From positions 1,860,001 through 1,924,000 of the forward strand of contig CP112982.1 of the NCBI GenBank assembly GCA_041875495.1: a DNA stretch of 64,000 bases. The letters are read 5' to 3'. Below are positions 43,847-54,147 of the stretch, in pieces. The first letter of the stretch is position 1; every line of letters starts with the position of its first letter. Source of the DNA: Halomonas sp. CH40. GTDB taxonomy: Bacteria; Pseudomonadota; Gammaproteobacteria; Pseudomonadales; Halomonadaceae. A program made the translations under genes and the position numbers. The notes beneath the pieces were generated by a model. The model was given only the letters and a program-made list of their open reading frames with translations. It searched no databases and had not been told where the DNA came from.

Positions 43847-44614
43847 ATGCTGAGCGTGACGCCCATTCCTGCCTTAAGCGATAACTATATTTGGTTGCTC
43901 AGACAAGATTCCAGCCCTGGTGTCTGTGTAGTGGACCCAGGCGAGGCCGGTCCGGTCATCGATTACATGGAGCGTGAATCGCTAACCCTAGAGAGCATTC
44001 TGATTACCCATCACCACCCTGACCATACCGGTGGCCTCGAAGCCCTGATCAAGCTTTACTCCCCAAGAGTGATCGGGCCGGACAACCCTGATATTGAAGG
44101 GATAACCGACACTGTCGGGGAAGGTGATGAAGTGCGTATCATGGGGCGCCTTTTTGAAGTCTTCGCGACTCCCGGCCACACGCTGGATCATATTAGTTTT
44201 TTTGCGCCAGGCATACCGCCATTGCTGTTTTGTGGCGACACGCTATTCTGTGCAGGCTGCGGGCGCCTGTTTGAAGGCACCCCGGAGCAAATGCATGACG
44301 CTCTCAACCGTTTTGCCCAGTTGCCAGAAGAAACCCTGGTGTTTGCAGGTCACGAGTACACCATGGCCAACCTTAAGTTTGCCAGCCAGGCCGACCCGGA
44401 AAACCCCGCCGTTGCCCAGGCACTATCAGAATGTCACAAGGCCCGTGAACTGGAACGCCCGACGCTACCCAGCACGATAGGACGCGAGCTAAAAATCAAC
44501 CCCTATCTCCGCCTGGAATCAGACAGCGTTCGTCAAGCTGCAGGCCATAAGGGGGACAACTCGGATCCACTTGCCACCTTCACAACCTTACGCGAGTGGA
44601 AAGATCGTTTTTAA
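43847..44614 (+). CDS. gloB: hydroxyacylglutathione hydrolase (glyoxalase II)
   Basis: 255 aa. Metallo-beta-lactamase fold with ILITHHHPDHTGGLEAL metal motif, ATPGHTLDHISFF, LFCGDTLFCAGCGRLFEGTPEQM, VFAGHEYTMANLKFA, and the C-terminal glutathione-binding part ending SDPLATFTTLREWKDRF. Splits S-lactoylglutathione to lactate and glutathione, completing methylglyoxal detoxification. AAGGA lies upstream of the ATG. Confidence 0.96.
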   Translation: MLSVTPIPALSDNYIWLLRQDSSPGVCVVDPGEAGPVIDYMERESLTLESILITHHHPDHTGGLEALIKLYSPRVIGPDNPDIEGITDTVGEGDEVRIMGRLFEVFATPGHTLDHISFFAPGIPPLLFCGDTLFCAGCGRLFEGTPEQMHDALNRFAQLPEETLVFAGHEYTMANLKFASQADPENPAVAQALSECHKARELERPTLPSTIGRELKINPYLRLESDSVRQAAGHKGDNSDPLATFTTLREWKDRF

Positions 44615-44684
44615 CTGATTCGTTTTGCATGTTGTGTGTTTGCCATTTGAATACGCTTTGAAACGATAATTAGTCCACCTATAG

Positions 44685-45899
44685 ATGCCCATGACTTACC
44701 ACTTGTTAAGAGACCGGCTGCTGATAACCATTGGCAGCACAATGATCAGCGGCGTACTGCTTGCTGCCGCTGCACAAGCGTCTACTGGCGCACAGACTAG
44801 CCAAGTTACCACCAACAGCAGTGCCATGGCGACGCCTTCAGGCACTGCTGGACGACACTTCTGGGACTTGCTGGTGCTTGAAAACCGCAATGCCTGGAGC
44901 GAGCTGCGTAATCAACTCGCCTGGCATAAACAACCCCTTTCCAACGAGGCTCAAAAAAGAGTCGACGCCTGGATAGAGTATTATCAATCCAGCCCGGAAA
45001 ATGTTTTGGAGATTAGTCGTCGCGCCTCCTCCTGGCTGGCCTGGATCAACCAGCAGGTGTCAGCACGCGACTTACCGGGTGAAATCGCGCTAATTCCCTT
45101 TATTGAAAGCTCGTTTGACCCTCAGGCGAAAAGCCATCGGGGGGCTGCCGGGCTATGGCAGTTCATGCCGGGCACTGGCGACGCCCTCGGGCTTGTCCGC
45201 AATACCCATTACGATGGACGCCTTGATGTGATCGCCTCCACTGAAGCCGCTCTTGATTATATCGAAATGCAGGCAGACCAGTGGTATGACGGTGATCTGA
45301 TCCGTTCTCTTGCCGCCTACAACGCGGGCGCTGGCACGGTTAACAAGGCGGTCAGAAATGCCCAGGCCCAAGGCAGGTCAGGTGACTACTGGGATCTGCA
45401 ATTGCCCAGCGAAACCATGAACTATGTGCCCAAGCTGCTGGCGATTGCCACGATTATTGCCGACCCGGCCGCTTATAACGTCAAACTGCCAGAGATTGAC
45501 GCAGCCCCCGCCTTCGCCATGGTTGACCTGGATCAGGATCTCAGCCTTAAAGAACTGGCGATGCGCGCAGGAGTTGATGCTGATACTCTCAGCGAACTCA
45601 ACCCGGGCCTGCTAAACGGTAGCCTCAACCCACGCTACACGCGTACCCTGCTGATGCCTGGCGACAGCAACCAGCAAATGCTCGCTGAGCTGAGTGCTCC
45701 GCTGAACTCAGGCAGCGACAATGAGGCAACCCTGGCCAGCACATCAACACCGCAAACCCACACAGTGGTACAAGGTGATAGCCTGAGCACTATCGCCCAA
45801 CGCTACAATATAAGTTTGCGTGATATCATGCGCTGGAATGCTATTGACCGGCCGGAGGCTTTACAACCGGGCCAACTCCTGACACTTTCCAATTCTTGA
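44685..45899 (+). CDS. mltD: membrane-bound lytic murein transglycosylase D type, SLT plus LysM
   Basis: 404 aa from the first of two close ATGs. Signal region LLITIGSTMISGVLLAAAAQA; no lipobox Cys seen, unlike E. coli MltD. Transglycosylase domain: ALIPFIESSFDPQAKSHRGAAGLWQFMPGTGDALGL with the catalytic Glu, then AAYNAGAGTVNKAVRNA. LysM-like region ~285-330 is weak; the C-terminal LysM (HTVVQGDSLSTIAQRYNISLRDIMRWN) is clear. Cuts peptidoglycan glycan strands. Confidence 0.9.
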   Translation: MPMTYHLLRDRLLITIGSTMISGVLLAAAAQASTGAQTSQVTTNSSAMATPSGTAGRHFWDLLVLENRNAWSELRNQLAWHKQPLSNEAQKRVDAWIEYYQSSPENVLEISRRASSWLAWINQQVSARDLPGEIALIPFIESSFDPQAKSHRGAAGLWQFMPGTGDALGLVRNTHYDGRLDVIASTEAALDYIEMQADQWYDGDLIRSLAAYNAGAGTVNKAVRNAQAQGRSGDYWDLQLPSETMNYVPKLLAIATIIADPAAYNVKLPEIDAAPAFAMVDLDQDLSLKELAMRAGVDADTLSELNPGLLNGSLNPRYTRTLLMPGDSNQQMLAELSAPLNSGSDNEATLASTSTPQTHTVVQGDSLSTIAQRYNISLRDIMRWNAIDRPEALQPGQLLTLSNS

Positions 45900-46004
45900 G
45901 ATACTTTCTGATTCTTGAGGCATATATCAATTATTGACATGTTGTGAGCGCTGTCTCAGCTGCATCGCGAGACAGCAGTGCAGCCAAGACGGGAGGAAAG
46001 AGCA

Positions 46005-47933
46005 ATGAGGGCTGGCAAATCCAGGGAAAGCGGATCATCCCATACTCGCAGATGGTGGCAGGTGTTCGTTCTGCTAGCCGGTATTTTCTCCTCGGCCTTA
46101 GTACTTACGCAAACAGTACATACGCAAACAGTCCATGCACAAACGGGTGATGCTGATACAGACAGCGTCCCCACCGTGCATGCCCTGGCGCTTTATGACA
46201 CACCGACCCTGCCGGAGGACTTCGCTCACTTCCCGCACGTCAACCCCCAAGCGCCCAAGGGCGGCAGCATGGTACGCAGTGCGCCGGGGGGCAGCTTTGA
46301 TTCCACCAACCCCTTCATTATTCGCGGCACACCGGCCAACGGCATTACCCAGATTTACGACACTCTGATGGCCAGCAACCCCAATGAGCCTTTCAGCCTC
46401 TATGGGCTACTGGCCGAAGGAGTGCGTCTGAACCCTGAACGGGAATGGATTGAATTCGACCTTCATTCTGATGCGGTTTTCCAGGATGGCGAGCCTGTCA
46501 CCGCTGAAGACGTAGTGTTCAGCCTGGATATCCTGCGCGAAGAAGGTAACCCTTTTTACCGCAACTATTATGCTGGTGTTGAACAGGCGGTAGCCGTGGA
46601 TGCGCATCGGGTGCGCTTTGAATTCAACACCACGGATTCCCGCGAATTACCGCTGATTGTGGCTCAGATGCCGATTCTTCCCAAACATTACTGGGAAGAG
46701 CGTGACTTTACCGCACCGACACTGGCAGCTCACCCAGGCTCAGGCCCCTACCAGATTGATGACGTAGACCCTGGCCGGCGAATAGTCTACGCCCGCGACG
46801 AGGATTATTGGGCCAAGGATTTACCCGTCAATGTTGGCCGCTACAACATTGACCGACTGATTATTGATTATTACCGGGACAGGGATATTGCCTGGGAAGC
46901 CTTCAAGGCCGGGCTGATTGATTACCGGATAGATGCCCGTGCGGCAACTTGGGCCATCGGTTACGATTTTCCTGCCTATCAGCAAGGGCTGGTGGAACGT
47001 ATTACCGTGCCCGACGTTAACCCTTCCCCCATGCAGGCCTTTGTATTCAACCTGCGCACCGACAAGTTTGATGACCCCAGGGTACGCGAAGCGCTCAGCC
47101 TGACCTTTGATTTCCCCTGGTTGAATACCAATATTTTTTACGATGCCTATTCCCGCACCCAAAGTTTTTTCCAGAATTCGGAAATGGAAGCTACCGGCCT
47201 GCCTAGCCAGGAAGAGCTGGCCTTGCTGACTCCTTTCAGGGATGAGCTTCTGGCGTCCCACCAATCTGATCAGCTGTTCACCGAGCCCTTGCCGATTGAC
47301 CACCCTGAATCGCTGCGTGAACGCCTGCGCCTGGCGCTGGAGCTGCTACGCGAAGCTGGCTATCAGGTAGAAGACGGCAAGCTGGTCAACGCTGAAAACG
47401 GCGAGCCTCTGGCACTTGAAGTGCTTCTGTATGACTCCGGCCTGGAGCGGGTTGTCCAACCCATGCTGCGAAATATGGCCCGTCTGGGCGTTGACACCTC
47501 AATACGCATTGTCGATATCAACCAGTACCTCAATCGCCTGCGCAGCTTTGATTTCGACATGGTCATCAGCCAGTTTCCACAATCCAACAACCCAGGCAAC
47601 GAACAGCGCGACTACTGGACCAGCGCCTCCGCTGAGCAGCCGCAAAGCCGCAACCTGATGGGGCTTGCCCACCCGGCGGTTGACAGCCTGGTTGACCAAC
47701 TGATTGGCGCCGACAGCCGCGAACAGCTCAACACCATTGCCCATGCGCTGGATCGAGTGCTGCGCTGGGGGTTCTATGTGATTCCCCACTATCACTCCGG
47801 CGAGACCCGGATTGCCGTGTGGGACAAGTTCGAATATCCCGATCCGTTCCCCCGCTATGCCATGGATCTGGACGCCTGGTGGGTGGATACGCAACGGGAA
47901 GCTGAACTTCAACGCCGTCGCAGCGGTCGATAA
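46005..47933 (+). CDS. yejA: peptide/microcin C-type ABC transporter, periplasmic binding protein YejA
   Basis: 642 aa from ATG 46005, preceded by GGAGGA. Signal helix [18 protein letters not shown], then a short repeat [14 protein letters not shown] that looks like slippage of a 15-bp unit near the cleavage site. SBP_bac_5 fold: [89 protein letters not shown]. First of the yejABEF operon. Confidence 0.92.
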   Translation: MRAGKSRESGSSHTRRWWQVFVLLAGIFSSALVLTQTVHTQTVHAQTGDADTDSVPTVHALALYDTPTLPEDFAHFPHVNPQAPKGGSMVRSAPGGSFDSTNPFIIRGTPANGITQIYDTLMASNPNEPFSLYGLLAEGVRLNPEREWIEFDLHSDAVFQDGEPVTAEDVVFSLDILREEGNPFYRNYYAGVEQAVAVDAHRVRFEFNTTDSRELPLIVAQMPILPKHYWEERDFTAPTLAAHPGSGPYQIDDVDPGRRIVYARDEDYWAKDLPVNVGRYNIDRLIIDYYRDRDIAWEAFKAGLIDYRIDARAATWAIGYDFPAYQQGLVERITVPDVNPSPMQAFVFNLRTDKFDDPRVREALSLTFDFPWLNTNIFYDAYSRTQSFFQNSEMEATGLPSQEELALLTPFRDELLASHQSDQLFTEPLPIDHPESLRERLRLALELLREAGYQVEDGKLVNAENGEPLALEVLLYDSGLERVVQPMLRNMARLGVDTSIRIVDINQYLNRLRSFDFDMVISQFPQSNNPGNEQRDYWTSASAEQPQSRNLMGLAHPAVDSLVDQLIGADSREQLNTIAHALDRVLRWGFYVIPHYHSGETRIAVWDKFEYPDPFPRYAMDLDAWWVDTQREAELQRRRSGR

Positions 47934-48028
47934 TGGCGGTTAGCTGTTCGGGGAGATTAGCGTTGCCCTGTTCCGATAATTGCCTGTTCAACGTTTGCGA
48001 AATCAGTGTTTGCAAAAGGAGCCTTGCC

Positions 48029-49102
48029 TTGGCGCGCTATACCCTACGTCGACTGCTGTTGATGATCCCGACACTGATCGGCATCATGCTGCTTAATTTT
48101 GTGATTGTTCAAGCAGCACCGGGTGGCCCTATCGATCAGATGCTGGCGCGTTTTGAAGGCGCCGACGCCATGGCCAGCACGCGCCTGGACATGGGCGGCG
48201 GCGATGTACAGGTCAGCGATGATTCGCGCGGTGCACGTGGTATTGATCCACGCTTTATTGAGCAGCTTGAACAGCAGTTCGGCTTTGACCAGCCCGCTCA
48301 TCAGCGCTTTCTGACCATGATGAGTGATTACCTGACCTTTGATTTTGGCACCAGCTTCTTTCGCGACCGACCGGTCATTGACCTGATGATTGAACGCCTG
48401 CCGGTGTCGATATCTCTGGGCTTATGGACAACGCTTCTGGTCTATCTGATCTCAATTCCGCTGGGGGTTCGCAAGGCACTTCGCCATGGATCGCGCTTTG
48501 ATGTGTGGACCTCGGGGCTGGTGATTGTCGGCTATGCGATTCCCGGTTTCCTGTTTGCCATCCTGCTGATTGTGCTGTTCGCCGGTGGCACCTACCTGGA
48601 CTGGTTTCCACTGCGCGGGCTGACCTCACCGGATTTCGACAGCCTTTCCATCTGGGGCAAGGTCAAGGACTACGCCTGGCACATCACCCTGCCAGTCATT
48701 GCTGCTTCCATCGGCAGTTTTGCGACCCTGACCATGCTGACCAAGAACAGCTTCCTGGATGAAATCCATAAGCAGTACGTCCTGACCGCCAAAGCCAAAG
48801 GCGCTGATGAACGGCGGATTCTGTACGGCCATGTGTTTCGCAACGCTATGCTGATCATTATTGCCGGTTTGCCCGCTGCGCTGGTGGGTATCTTCTTTAC
48901 CGGCGCGCTGCTGATCGAAGTGATTTTCTCCCTTGATGGACTCGGCCTGCTGGGTTTTGAAGCGGTCATGCAGCGGGATTACCCGGTCATCTTCGGTACG
49001 CTTTACCTCTATACCCTGATTGGTCTATTGCTCAAGCTGCTATCAGACCTGACCTATGTGTGGGTTGACCCACGCATCGATTTTGCCACCCGGGAGTCGT
49101 AA
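48029..49102 (+). CDS. yejB: microcin C/peptide ABC transporter permease YejB
   Basis: 357 aa from TTG 48029, chosen because AAAAGGAG lies 7 nt before it and the product begins [24 protein letters not shown] as in YejB. The frame runs up to 47933 with Cys-rich sequence that is not family-like. About six helices; permease motif [31 protein letters not shown]. Confidence 0.9.
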   Translation: MARYTLRRLLLMIPTLIGIMLLNFVIVQAAPGGPIDQMLARFEGADAMASTRLDMGGGDVQVSDDSRGARGIDPRFIEQLEQQFGFDQPAHQRFLTMMSDYLTFDFGTSFFRDRPVIDLMIERLPVSISLGLWTTLLVYLISIPLGVRKALRHGSRFDVWTSGLVIVGYAIPGFLFAILLIVLFAGGTYLDWFPLRGLTSPDFDSLSIWGKVKDYAWHITLPVIAASIGSFATLTMLTKNSFLDEIHKQYVLTAKAKGADERRILYGHVFRNAMLIIIAGLPAALVGIFFTGALLIEVIFSLDGLGLLGFEAVMQRDYPVIFGTLYLYTLIGLLLKLLSDLTYVWVDPRIDFATRES

Positions 49103-49104
49103 CC

Positions 49105-50148
49105 GTGTCGCCGATTACCCGCCGTCGTATTGCCGCCTTTCGTGCCAACCGTCGCGCCCGCGTATCGCTCTGGCTGTTCAGCGCCCTGTTTGTGTTCAGC
49201 CTGTTTGCTGAGTTGGTGGCCAATGATAAGCCGCTGATTCTCAAATTCGAGGGAGAGTGGTACCTGCCGCTGGTGGTCGATTACCCGGAAACCGAATTCG
49301 GTGGCTTTTTGCCGACCCGTACCGATTACCTCGACCCCTTTATCCAGGAACAGATCGAGCAAAACGGCTGGGCACTCTGGCCGCTGATTCCGTTTTCCTA
49401 CCAAACACTGGATATGCATATGACCCGCCCTTCGCCGGCAGCGCCGGATAGCCGTCATTGGCTGGGTACCGATGATCAGGGCCGCGATGTATTGTCCCGA
49501 GTGATCTATGGCTTTCGGCTTTCCGTCGCCTTTGCCTTGGTACTGACTGCCGGTTCGCTGGTAATGGGCGTATTTATCGGCGGCGTTCAGGGCTACTTCG
49601 GCGGCAAGGTGGATCTGGTCGGCCAGCGCTTTACTGAAATCTGGTCGGGGCTGCCGGTGCTATTCCTGTTGATTATTCTCGCCAGCTTCGTCCAGCCTGG
49701 CTTCTGGTGGCTATTGGGCATCATGATGCTGTTTTCGTGGCTTGGCCTAGTGGATATTGTCCGCGCTGAGTTCCTGCGCGCGCGCAACCTGGAATATGTG
49801 CGCGCAGCCAAGGCCATGGGGCTTCCCTCACACCTGATCATGTGGCGCCATGTGTTACCCAATGCCATGGTGGCCACCCTGACCTTTGTGCCCTTTCTGT
49901 TTACCGGGGCCATCGGCACCCTGACGGCCTTGGACTTCCTCGGTTTTGGCCTGCCGCCGGGTTCACCCTCCCTGGGTGAACTGGCCGCTCAGGGCAAGAA
50001 CAACCTTCACGCCCCCTGGCTGGGCATCACCGCCTTTATGACCCTGGCTGTCATGCTCTCCTTACTGGTGTTTATCGGCGAGGGGCTGCGCGATGCCTTC
50101 GACCCTCGCCATGTGCAGTCACGCCAAAAGGAGGTTACCCATGGCTGA
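49105..50148 (+). CDS. yejE: microcin C/peptide ABC transporter permease YejE
   Basis: 347 aa from GTG 49105, after GGGAG, 2 bp after the yejB stop. Long periplasmic insert after the first helix (LKFEGEWYLPLVVDYPETEFGG), WLGTDDQGRDVLSRVIYG, EAA loop RARNLEYVRAAKAMGLPSHLIMWRHVLPNA and LDFLGFGLPPGSPSLGELAAQGK. Overlaps yejF by 8 bp. Confidence 0.93.
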   Translation: MSPITRRRIAAFRANRRARVSLWLFSALFVFSLFAELVANDKPLILKFEGEWYLPLVVDYPETEFGGFLPTRTDYLDPFIQEQIEQNGWALWPLIPFSYQTLDMHMTRPSPAAPDSRHWLGTDDQGRDVLSRVIYGFRLSVAFALVLTAGSLVMGVFIGGVQGYFGGKVDLVGQRFTEIWSGLPVLFLLIILASFVQPGFWWLLGIMMLFSWLGLVDIVRAEFLRARNLEYVRAAKAMGLPSHLIMWRHVLPNAMVATLTFVPFLFTGAIGTLTALDFLGFGLPPGSPSLGELAAQGKNNLHAPWLGITAFMTLAVMLSLLVFIGEGLRDAFDPRHVQSRQKEVTHG

Positions 50149-51757
50149 ACACTCGGCTCAGCAGGCATTCGCCCCATCGTCGTCAACGCTTTTGGACGTC
50201 AAGCACCTGAGTGTCGGCTTCGATGGCAGCCAGGTCGTCGACAACCTCAGTTTTAGCGTCAAGGCGGGGGAAACCCTGGCACTGGTAGGCGAATCCGGCT
50301 CGGGGAAGTCCGTCTCGGCGCTGGGGGTCATGAACCTCTTGCCGGACAATGCACAGGTCAGCGGTGAACGTTCACTGGCAGGTACTGACCTAGCCAGCCT
50401 GAAACGCTCGCAGTGGAAAACCATTCTGGGTAATCAGGTCGGGTTTGTGTTCCAAGAGCCGATGACGTCTCTGAACCCCCTGCATCGGGTCGGCAAGCAG
50501 ATAGGTGAAACCCTGCGCCTGCATCAGGGCCTGACCGGCAAGGCGGCACGCCAACGCGCCCGGGAACTGCTTGAACAGGTGCGCCTGCCGCGCCCGGATG
50601 AGCTACTGGATGCCTGGCCTCATCAGCTTTCTGGTGGCCAGCGCCAGCGGGTAATGATTGCCATGGCCATTGCCAATCAGCCAAAGCTGTTGATTGCCGA
50701 CGAGCCGACCACCGCCCTGGATGTGACGGTTCAACAGGAAATTCTTGCCCTGCTGCGTGACCTGCGTGATCAGCACTCCATGGGCATGCTGTTTATTACC
50801 CATGACCTTAACCTGGTACGCGCCCATGCAGATAGAGTCTGCGTTATGTATCAAGGCCAACAGCAGGAAAGCGGCCCGGTCAGTCAGGTATTCAATCACC
50901 CCCAAAGCGATTACACCTCTGCGCTGCTGGCGGCAGAGCCCCAAGGCCGCCCCAAGCCGATTGGGCGTGTCCAGCCGCGCCTGGAAGCCACTCGGCTGAG
51001 TGTCGCCTTTGCACGCCCCAGGGCAGGCCTTTTTCGCCGTCAGCCGGCGCCTTTTGTGGCCGTAGAGCCCACTGATCTCTATGTGGCCCCTGGGGAAACC
51101 CTGGGGATTGTCGGGGAATCCGGCTCAGGCAAGACCACTCTGGCTTCTGCCGTGATGCGTCTGGTGCAAAGCCAGGGCGAGGTTTACCTGGGGGAAGATG
51201 CCCTGCATCAGCTGACGGGCAAGGCTCTCAGGCGCCAGCGGCACCGTTTTCAGATGGTCTTTCAGGATCCTTATGGCGCCCTGTCACCGCGGATGTCGGT
51301 GTTTGATATCGTCAGCGAAGGGTTACGCTTTCATTTTCCAGCGCTTTCAATCAGCGAGGTGGAAAAGCGCGTTCACCAGACCCTGCAGGAAGTTGGCCTG
51401 CAGGAAAGCGTGGCTTCCCGCTACCCGCACGAGTTTTCCGGCGGGCAGCGCCAGCGTATCGCCATTGCCCGAGCGATCATTCTTGAACCTGAATTGCTGG
51501 TGCTGGATGAGCCGACCTCAGCCCTCGACCGCACGGTGCAAAAGCAGATTGTCGAACTGCTGCGCGATTTACAGGCCAGGCGCCAGCTGAGCTATCTGTT
51601 TATCAGCCACGACCTTGCCGTGGTGCTTGCCATGGCGCACCGCATCATGGTACTCAAGGAAGGCGAGGTGGTGGAATCAGGCCCCAGCCAGGACCTGCTG
51701 ACCGCACCACAGCATGAGTACACACGGCGGCTGGTAAAAGCCGCCCAGCTGGTTTGA
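50141..51757 (+). CDS. yejF: microcin C/peptide ABC transporter ATPase YejF (two ABC domains)
   Basis: 538 aa from ATG 50141, preceded by AAGGAGG; an in-frame extension inside yejE is rejected. Two ABC modules: first Walker A GESGSGKSVSA, signature LSGGQRQRVMIAMA, Walker B LLIADEPTTALDVT; second Walker A GESGSGKTTLA, signature FSGGQRQRIAIARA, Walker B LLVLDEPTSALDRT. Energises the YejABE importer. Confidence 0.95.
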   Translation: MAEHSAQQAFAPSSSTLLDVKHLSVGFDGSQVVDNLSFSVKAGETLALVGESGSGKSVSALGVMNLLPDNAQVSGERSLAGTDLASLKRSQWKTILGNQVGFVFQEPMTSLNPLHRVGKQIGETLRLHQGLTGKAARQRARELLEQVRLPRPDELLDAWPHQLSGGQRQRVMIAMAIANQPKLLIADEPTTALDVTVQQEILALLRDLRDQHSMGMLFITHDLNLVRAHADRVCVMYQGQQQESGPVSQVFNHPQSDYTSALLAAEPQGRPKPIGRVQPRLEATRLSVAFARPRAGLFRRQPAPFVAVEPTDLYVAPGETLGIVGESGSGKTTLASAVMRLVQSQGEVYLGEDALHQLTGKALRRQRHRFQMVFQDPYGALSPRMSVFDIVSEGLRFHFPALSISEVEKRVHQTLQEVGLQESVASRYPHEFSGGQRQRIAIARAIILEPELLVLDEPTSALDRTVQKQIVELLRDLQARRQLSYLFISHDLAVVLAMAHRIMVLKEGEVVESGPSQDLLTAPQHEYTRRLVKAAQLV

Positions 51758-51785
51758 TAACCATATTTTCAGCTGCTGCAAATCT

Positions 51786-51813
51786 GCATAAACTCAAATC
51801 TTTGGGTTTATGC
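51786..51813. promoter_or_regulatory. 13-bp inverted repeat before the DUF4160/DUF2442 pair, operator or terminator
   Basis: GCATAAACTCAAA and TTTGGGTTTATGC around a 2-nt centre pair at 12 of 13 positions. It ends 12 bp before the DUF4160 start codon and 29 bp after the yejF stop. There is no T-run after it, so an operator for autoregulation of the downstream pair is more likely than a terminator. Confidence 0.5.
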
Positions 51814-51825
51814 TAATCTAAATAG

Positions 51826-52074
51826 ATGCCAACTATTATCCGTTTCGATGGACTAAGAGCTGTTATCTACCCTAACGACCATCGACCGGCGCATATACAT
51901 GTAATCGGCAAAGGTGGAGAAGCCGTATTCATTCTCAACTGCCCAAGTGGGCCTCCTGAGTTGCGCGAAAGCTACCGTTTCAAGTCAGCAGATATCAACC
52001 GCATTGAGTCGGCGTTATCAAAAGAGCTGCAAATGTTATGTAACAGATGGAGGGAGATTCATGGCCATTACTGA
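51826..52074 (+). CDS. DUF4160 domain protein (toxin-antitoxin-like pair, member 1)
   Basis: 82 aa. MPTIIRFDGLRAVIYPNDHRPAHIHVIGKGGEAVFIL is the DUF4160 signature, with His-rich PAHIHV. C-terminal helix SADINRIESALSKELQMLCNRWREIHG. The next gene (DUF2442) starts inside its last codons (14-bp overlap). This pair is frequent in bacteria and often thought to be a toxin-antitoxin-like unit; function is not established. Confidence 0.88.
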   Translation: MPTIIRFDGLRAVIYPNDHRPAHIHVIGKGGEAVFILNCPSGPPELRESYRFKSADINRIESALSKELQMLCNRWREIHGHY

Positions 52075-52447
52075 GGATGCCATTCAACAAGCAGAAGCTC
52101 GCATGGCAGACAAACGTGATCACGCTCATGCAGTTGAAGCTTATTACGACTGTCGCACCCAGCGTGTGATTGTTCGCCTTCAATCAGGACTTGAGCTCGC
52201 AATTCCTCCAGATCTCATTGAGGGTCTGGCAGAAGCTACGCAGAGTAACCTGGCCGATATTGAGCTATCCCCTTCAGGGCTTGGATTACACTGGCCTCAG
52301 CTTGATGCTGATCTGTATGTACCTGCTCTTCTCGAAGGTCAGTTTGGCTCCAGACAATGGATGACCCAGCAACTTGATACGACAAAAACCAAGTCGTCTA
52401 GAGCCAGTGATTTCAAGGGAGCAAGACCACATCAAAGACAGGCATAA
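52061..52447 (+). CDS. DUF2442 domain protein (toxin-antitoxin-like pair, member 2)
   Basis: 128 aa from ATG 52061, after GGAGGGAG. DUF2442 features: HAVEAYYDCRTQRVIVRLQSGLELAIPPDLIEGLAEA and LADIELSPSGLGLHWPQLDADLYVPALLEGQFGSRQWM. The C-terminal ~28 residues are basic (TKTKSSRASDFKGARPHQRQ). The frame upstream of this start overlaps DUF4160 and is not coding. Confidence 0.88.
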   Translation: MAITEDAIQQAEARMADKRDHAHAVEAYYDCRTQRVIVRLQSGLELAIPPDLIEGLAEATQSNLADIELSPSGLGLHWPQLDADLYVPALLEGQFGSRQWMTQQLDTTKTKSSRASDFKGARPHQRQA

Positions 52448-52534
52448 ATTCCACACCCAAGTGGAATAACCTACTTCTGCAGGCAGGTGAAATAACATCA
52501 GCCTCACCCGCAGAAGCACGTTAAACAGTGATAT

Positions 52535-53239
52535 CTAAAACAGCGCTACTTCTTCGGCACTGAGCTCGCGCCATTCACCGGGTGGCAGGTCGTCATCCAG
52601 CACGATGGCGCCAATCGAATGGCGATGCAGCTGCTCGACATGATTGCCCAGCGCGGCAAACATCCGCTTGACCTGATGGTAGCGCCCTTCCGTCAGGGTC
52701 AGCTTTGCCTGTGTGGGGCTGAGCATCTCCAGGATGGCAGGCTTGGTGACTTCTTCTTCACCGTCAAGCAAGACCCCTTCGGCAACCTGCTTTATGGCGC
52801 TTTCGGCACGCTCACCTTCCCAAGGCTCAGCCAGGGTAGCGAGGTAGACTTTGGCACAAAGATGCTTGGGCGACATGATGCGATGCGCCCAGTGGCCGTC
52901 ATCACTCATCAATAACAGCCCGGTGGTATCCACATCCAGACGCCCGACGGGCTGCAGCCGATCTGCATTGGGCAGGTCAATCAGGTCGATGGCCCGGGGA
53001 TACAGCCCGCGTCGCGCCGTACATTCCACGCCGACCGGCTTGTGAAGCATCAGGTAACGCAACCCCACCAGGGCCAGCACTTCTCCCTGCCAGGTTATCC
53101 TGTCGCTGTCCGGGTCAATGTGCAGGGCGGGCTGCTTGGCGGGCAAGCCGTTGATTTCCACTTCGCCATTTTTCAATGCCCGCTTGGCCAGGCTGCGGGT
53201 CAGGTCAGTGGTTTCACTTAAAAAGCGGTCAAGGCGCAT
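52535..53239 (-). CDS. rsuA: 16S rRNA pseudouridine(516) synthase RsuA
   Basis: 234 aa. N-terminal S4 domain MRLDRFLSETTDLTRSLAKRALKNGEVEINGL, then the RsuA-type catalytic domain: YLMLHKPVGVEC, QPVGRLDVDTTGLLLMSDDG with the catalytic Asp, and LTLTEGRYHQVKRMFAALGN. Start overlaps the amidase stop by one base, so the two genes are co-transcribed. Confidence 0.94.
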   Translation of the reverse strand: MRLDRFLSETTDLTRSLAKRALKNGEVEINGLPAKQPALHIDPDSDRITWQGEVLALVGLRYLMLHKPVGVECTARRGLYPRAIDLIDLPNADRLQPVGRLDVDTTGLLLMSDDGHWAHRIMSPKHLCAKVYLATLAEPWEGERAESAIKQVAEGVLLDGEEEVTKPAILEMLSPTQAKLTLTEGRYHQVKRMFAALGNHVEQLHRHSIGAIVLDDDLPPGEWRELSAEEVALF

Positions 53240-54054
53240 CAGTGGCCAACTCCGGGTAGCAGTTCAAAACGGTCGCTATCCTGCCAGGCAGGAAATTTTT
53301 CACGGAATTCATTCAGGGCATCCAGATCCAGCGTGGCCGTTTCCACAAAGGCCTCATAGGCTGGGTGATCCACCAAGGGCTCGCCTTTGAAATCCACCAG
53401 CAGGGAGTCACCGCTATAGGCCAGGCCTTTGATATCCTCGCCCACACGGTTGACGCCTATCACATAGCAGAGATTCTCGATCGCACGGGCCTGTAGCAGC
53501 GTCCGCCAGGGGTGACGACGGGGTGCTGGCCAATTGGCAACACACAGAATGGCATCATATTCAAACGTCTCATCCTCAGCCGCTTGCTGGCGCATCCAGA
53601 CCGGAAAGCGCAGGTCATAGCAGACGCTAAGCAGGATCCGAAACCCCTTGTAGGTAATCACCTTGCGGCCTTCGCCCATGGCATAGCGTTCATGCTCACC
53701 AGCCATTCTGAACAGATGACGCTTGTCATACACAATCAGCTCACCGTCAGGCGCTGCCCATATCAAGCGATTGTAGTATTCGCCATCTTCCTTGATAGCC
53801 ACACTCCCTGTTATCACGCAGCCGCGCTTGTGCGCCTGGGCTTTCAGCCAGGCCACGCTTTCACTGTGTTCCATGGGCTGGGCCTGCTCCCGGGAGTTCA
53901 TGGTGAAACCGGTCGCAAACATTTCCGGCAGGACGATCACATCGGTTGTGTTAACGTCAAGATCACCCAGCAGAGCATCAAGATGACGATGATTGGCAGC
54001 AGGATCTTCCCAGCGCAGGTCACATTGCACCAATGTGGTGGTTAGCTTGCTCAT
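53239..54054 (-). CDS. omega-amidase/carbon-nitrogen hydrolase, YafV-like
   Basis: 271 aa. Nitrilase superfamily with Glu in VLPEMFATGF, Lys in VYDKRHLFRMAGEH and Cys in LLSVCYDLRFPVWMR, followed by LCVANWPAPRRHPWRTLLQARAIENLCYV. Very close to YafV/Nit2 omega-amidases, which hydrolyse alpha-ketoglutaramate and alpha-ketosuccinamate. Divergent from rarD. Confidence 0.92.
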   Translation of the reverse strand: MSKLTTTLVQCDLRWEDPAANHRHLDALLGDLDVNTTDVIVLPEMFATGFTMNSREQAQPMEHSESVAWLKAQAHKRGCVITGSVAIKEDGEYYNRLIWAAPDGELIVYDKRHLFRMAGEHERYAMGEGRKVITYKGFRILLSVCYDLRFPVWMRQQAAEDETFEYDAILCVANWPAPRRHPWRTLLQARAIENLCYVIGVNRVGEDIKGLAYSGDSLLVDFKGEPLVDHPAYEAFVETATLDLDALNEFREKFPAWQDSDRFELLPGVGH

Positions 54055-54147
54055 AAATGGCCTCCTTGGTGAGCGCTGATTGCTTTAAGGGTAATTAAGT
54101 CTCATCCATTTGTGCTAGATTAACATTTTTTCGTTACCGAGACCCTT

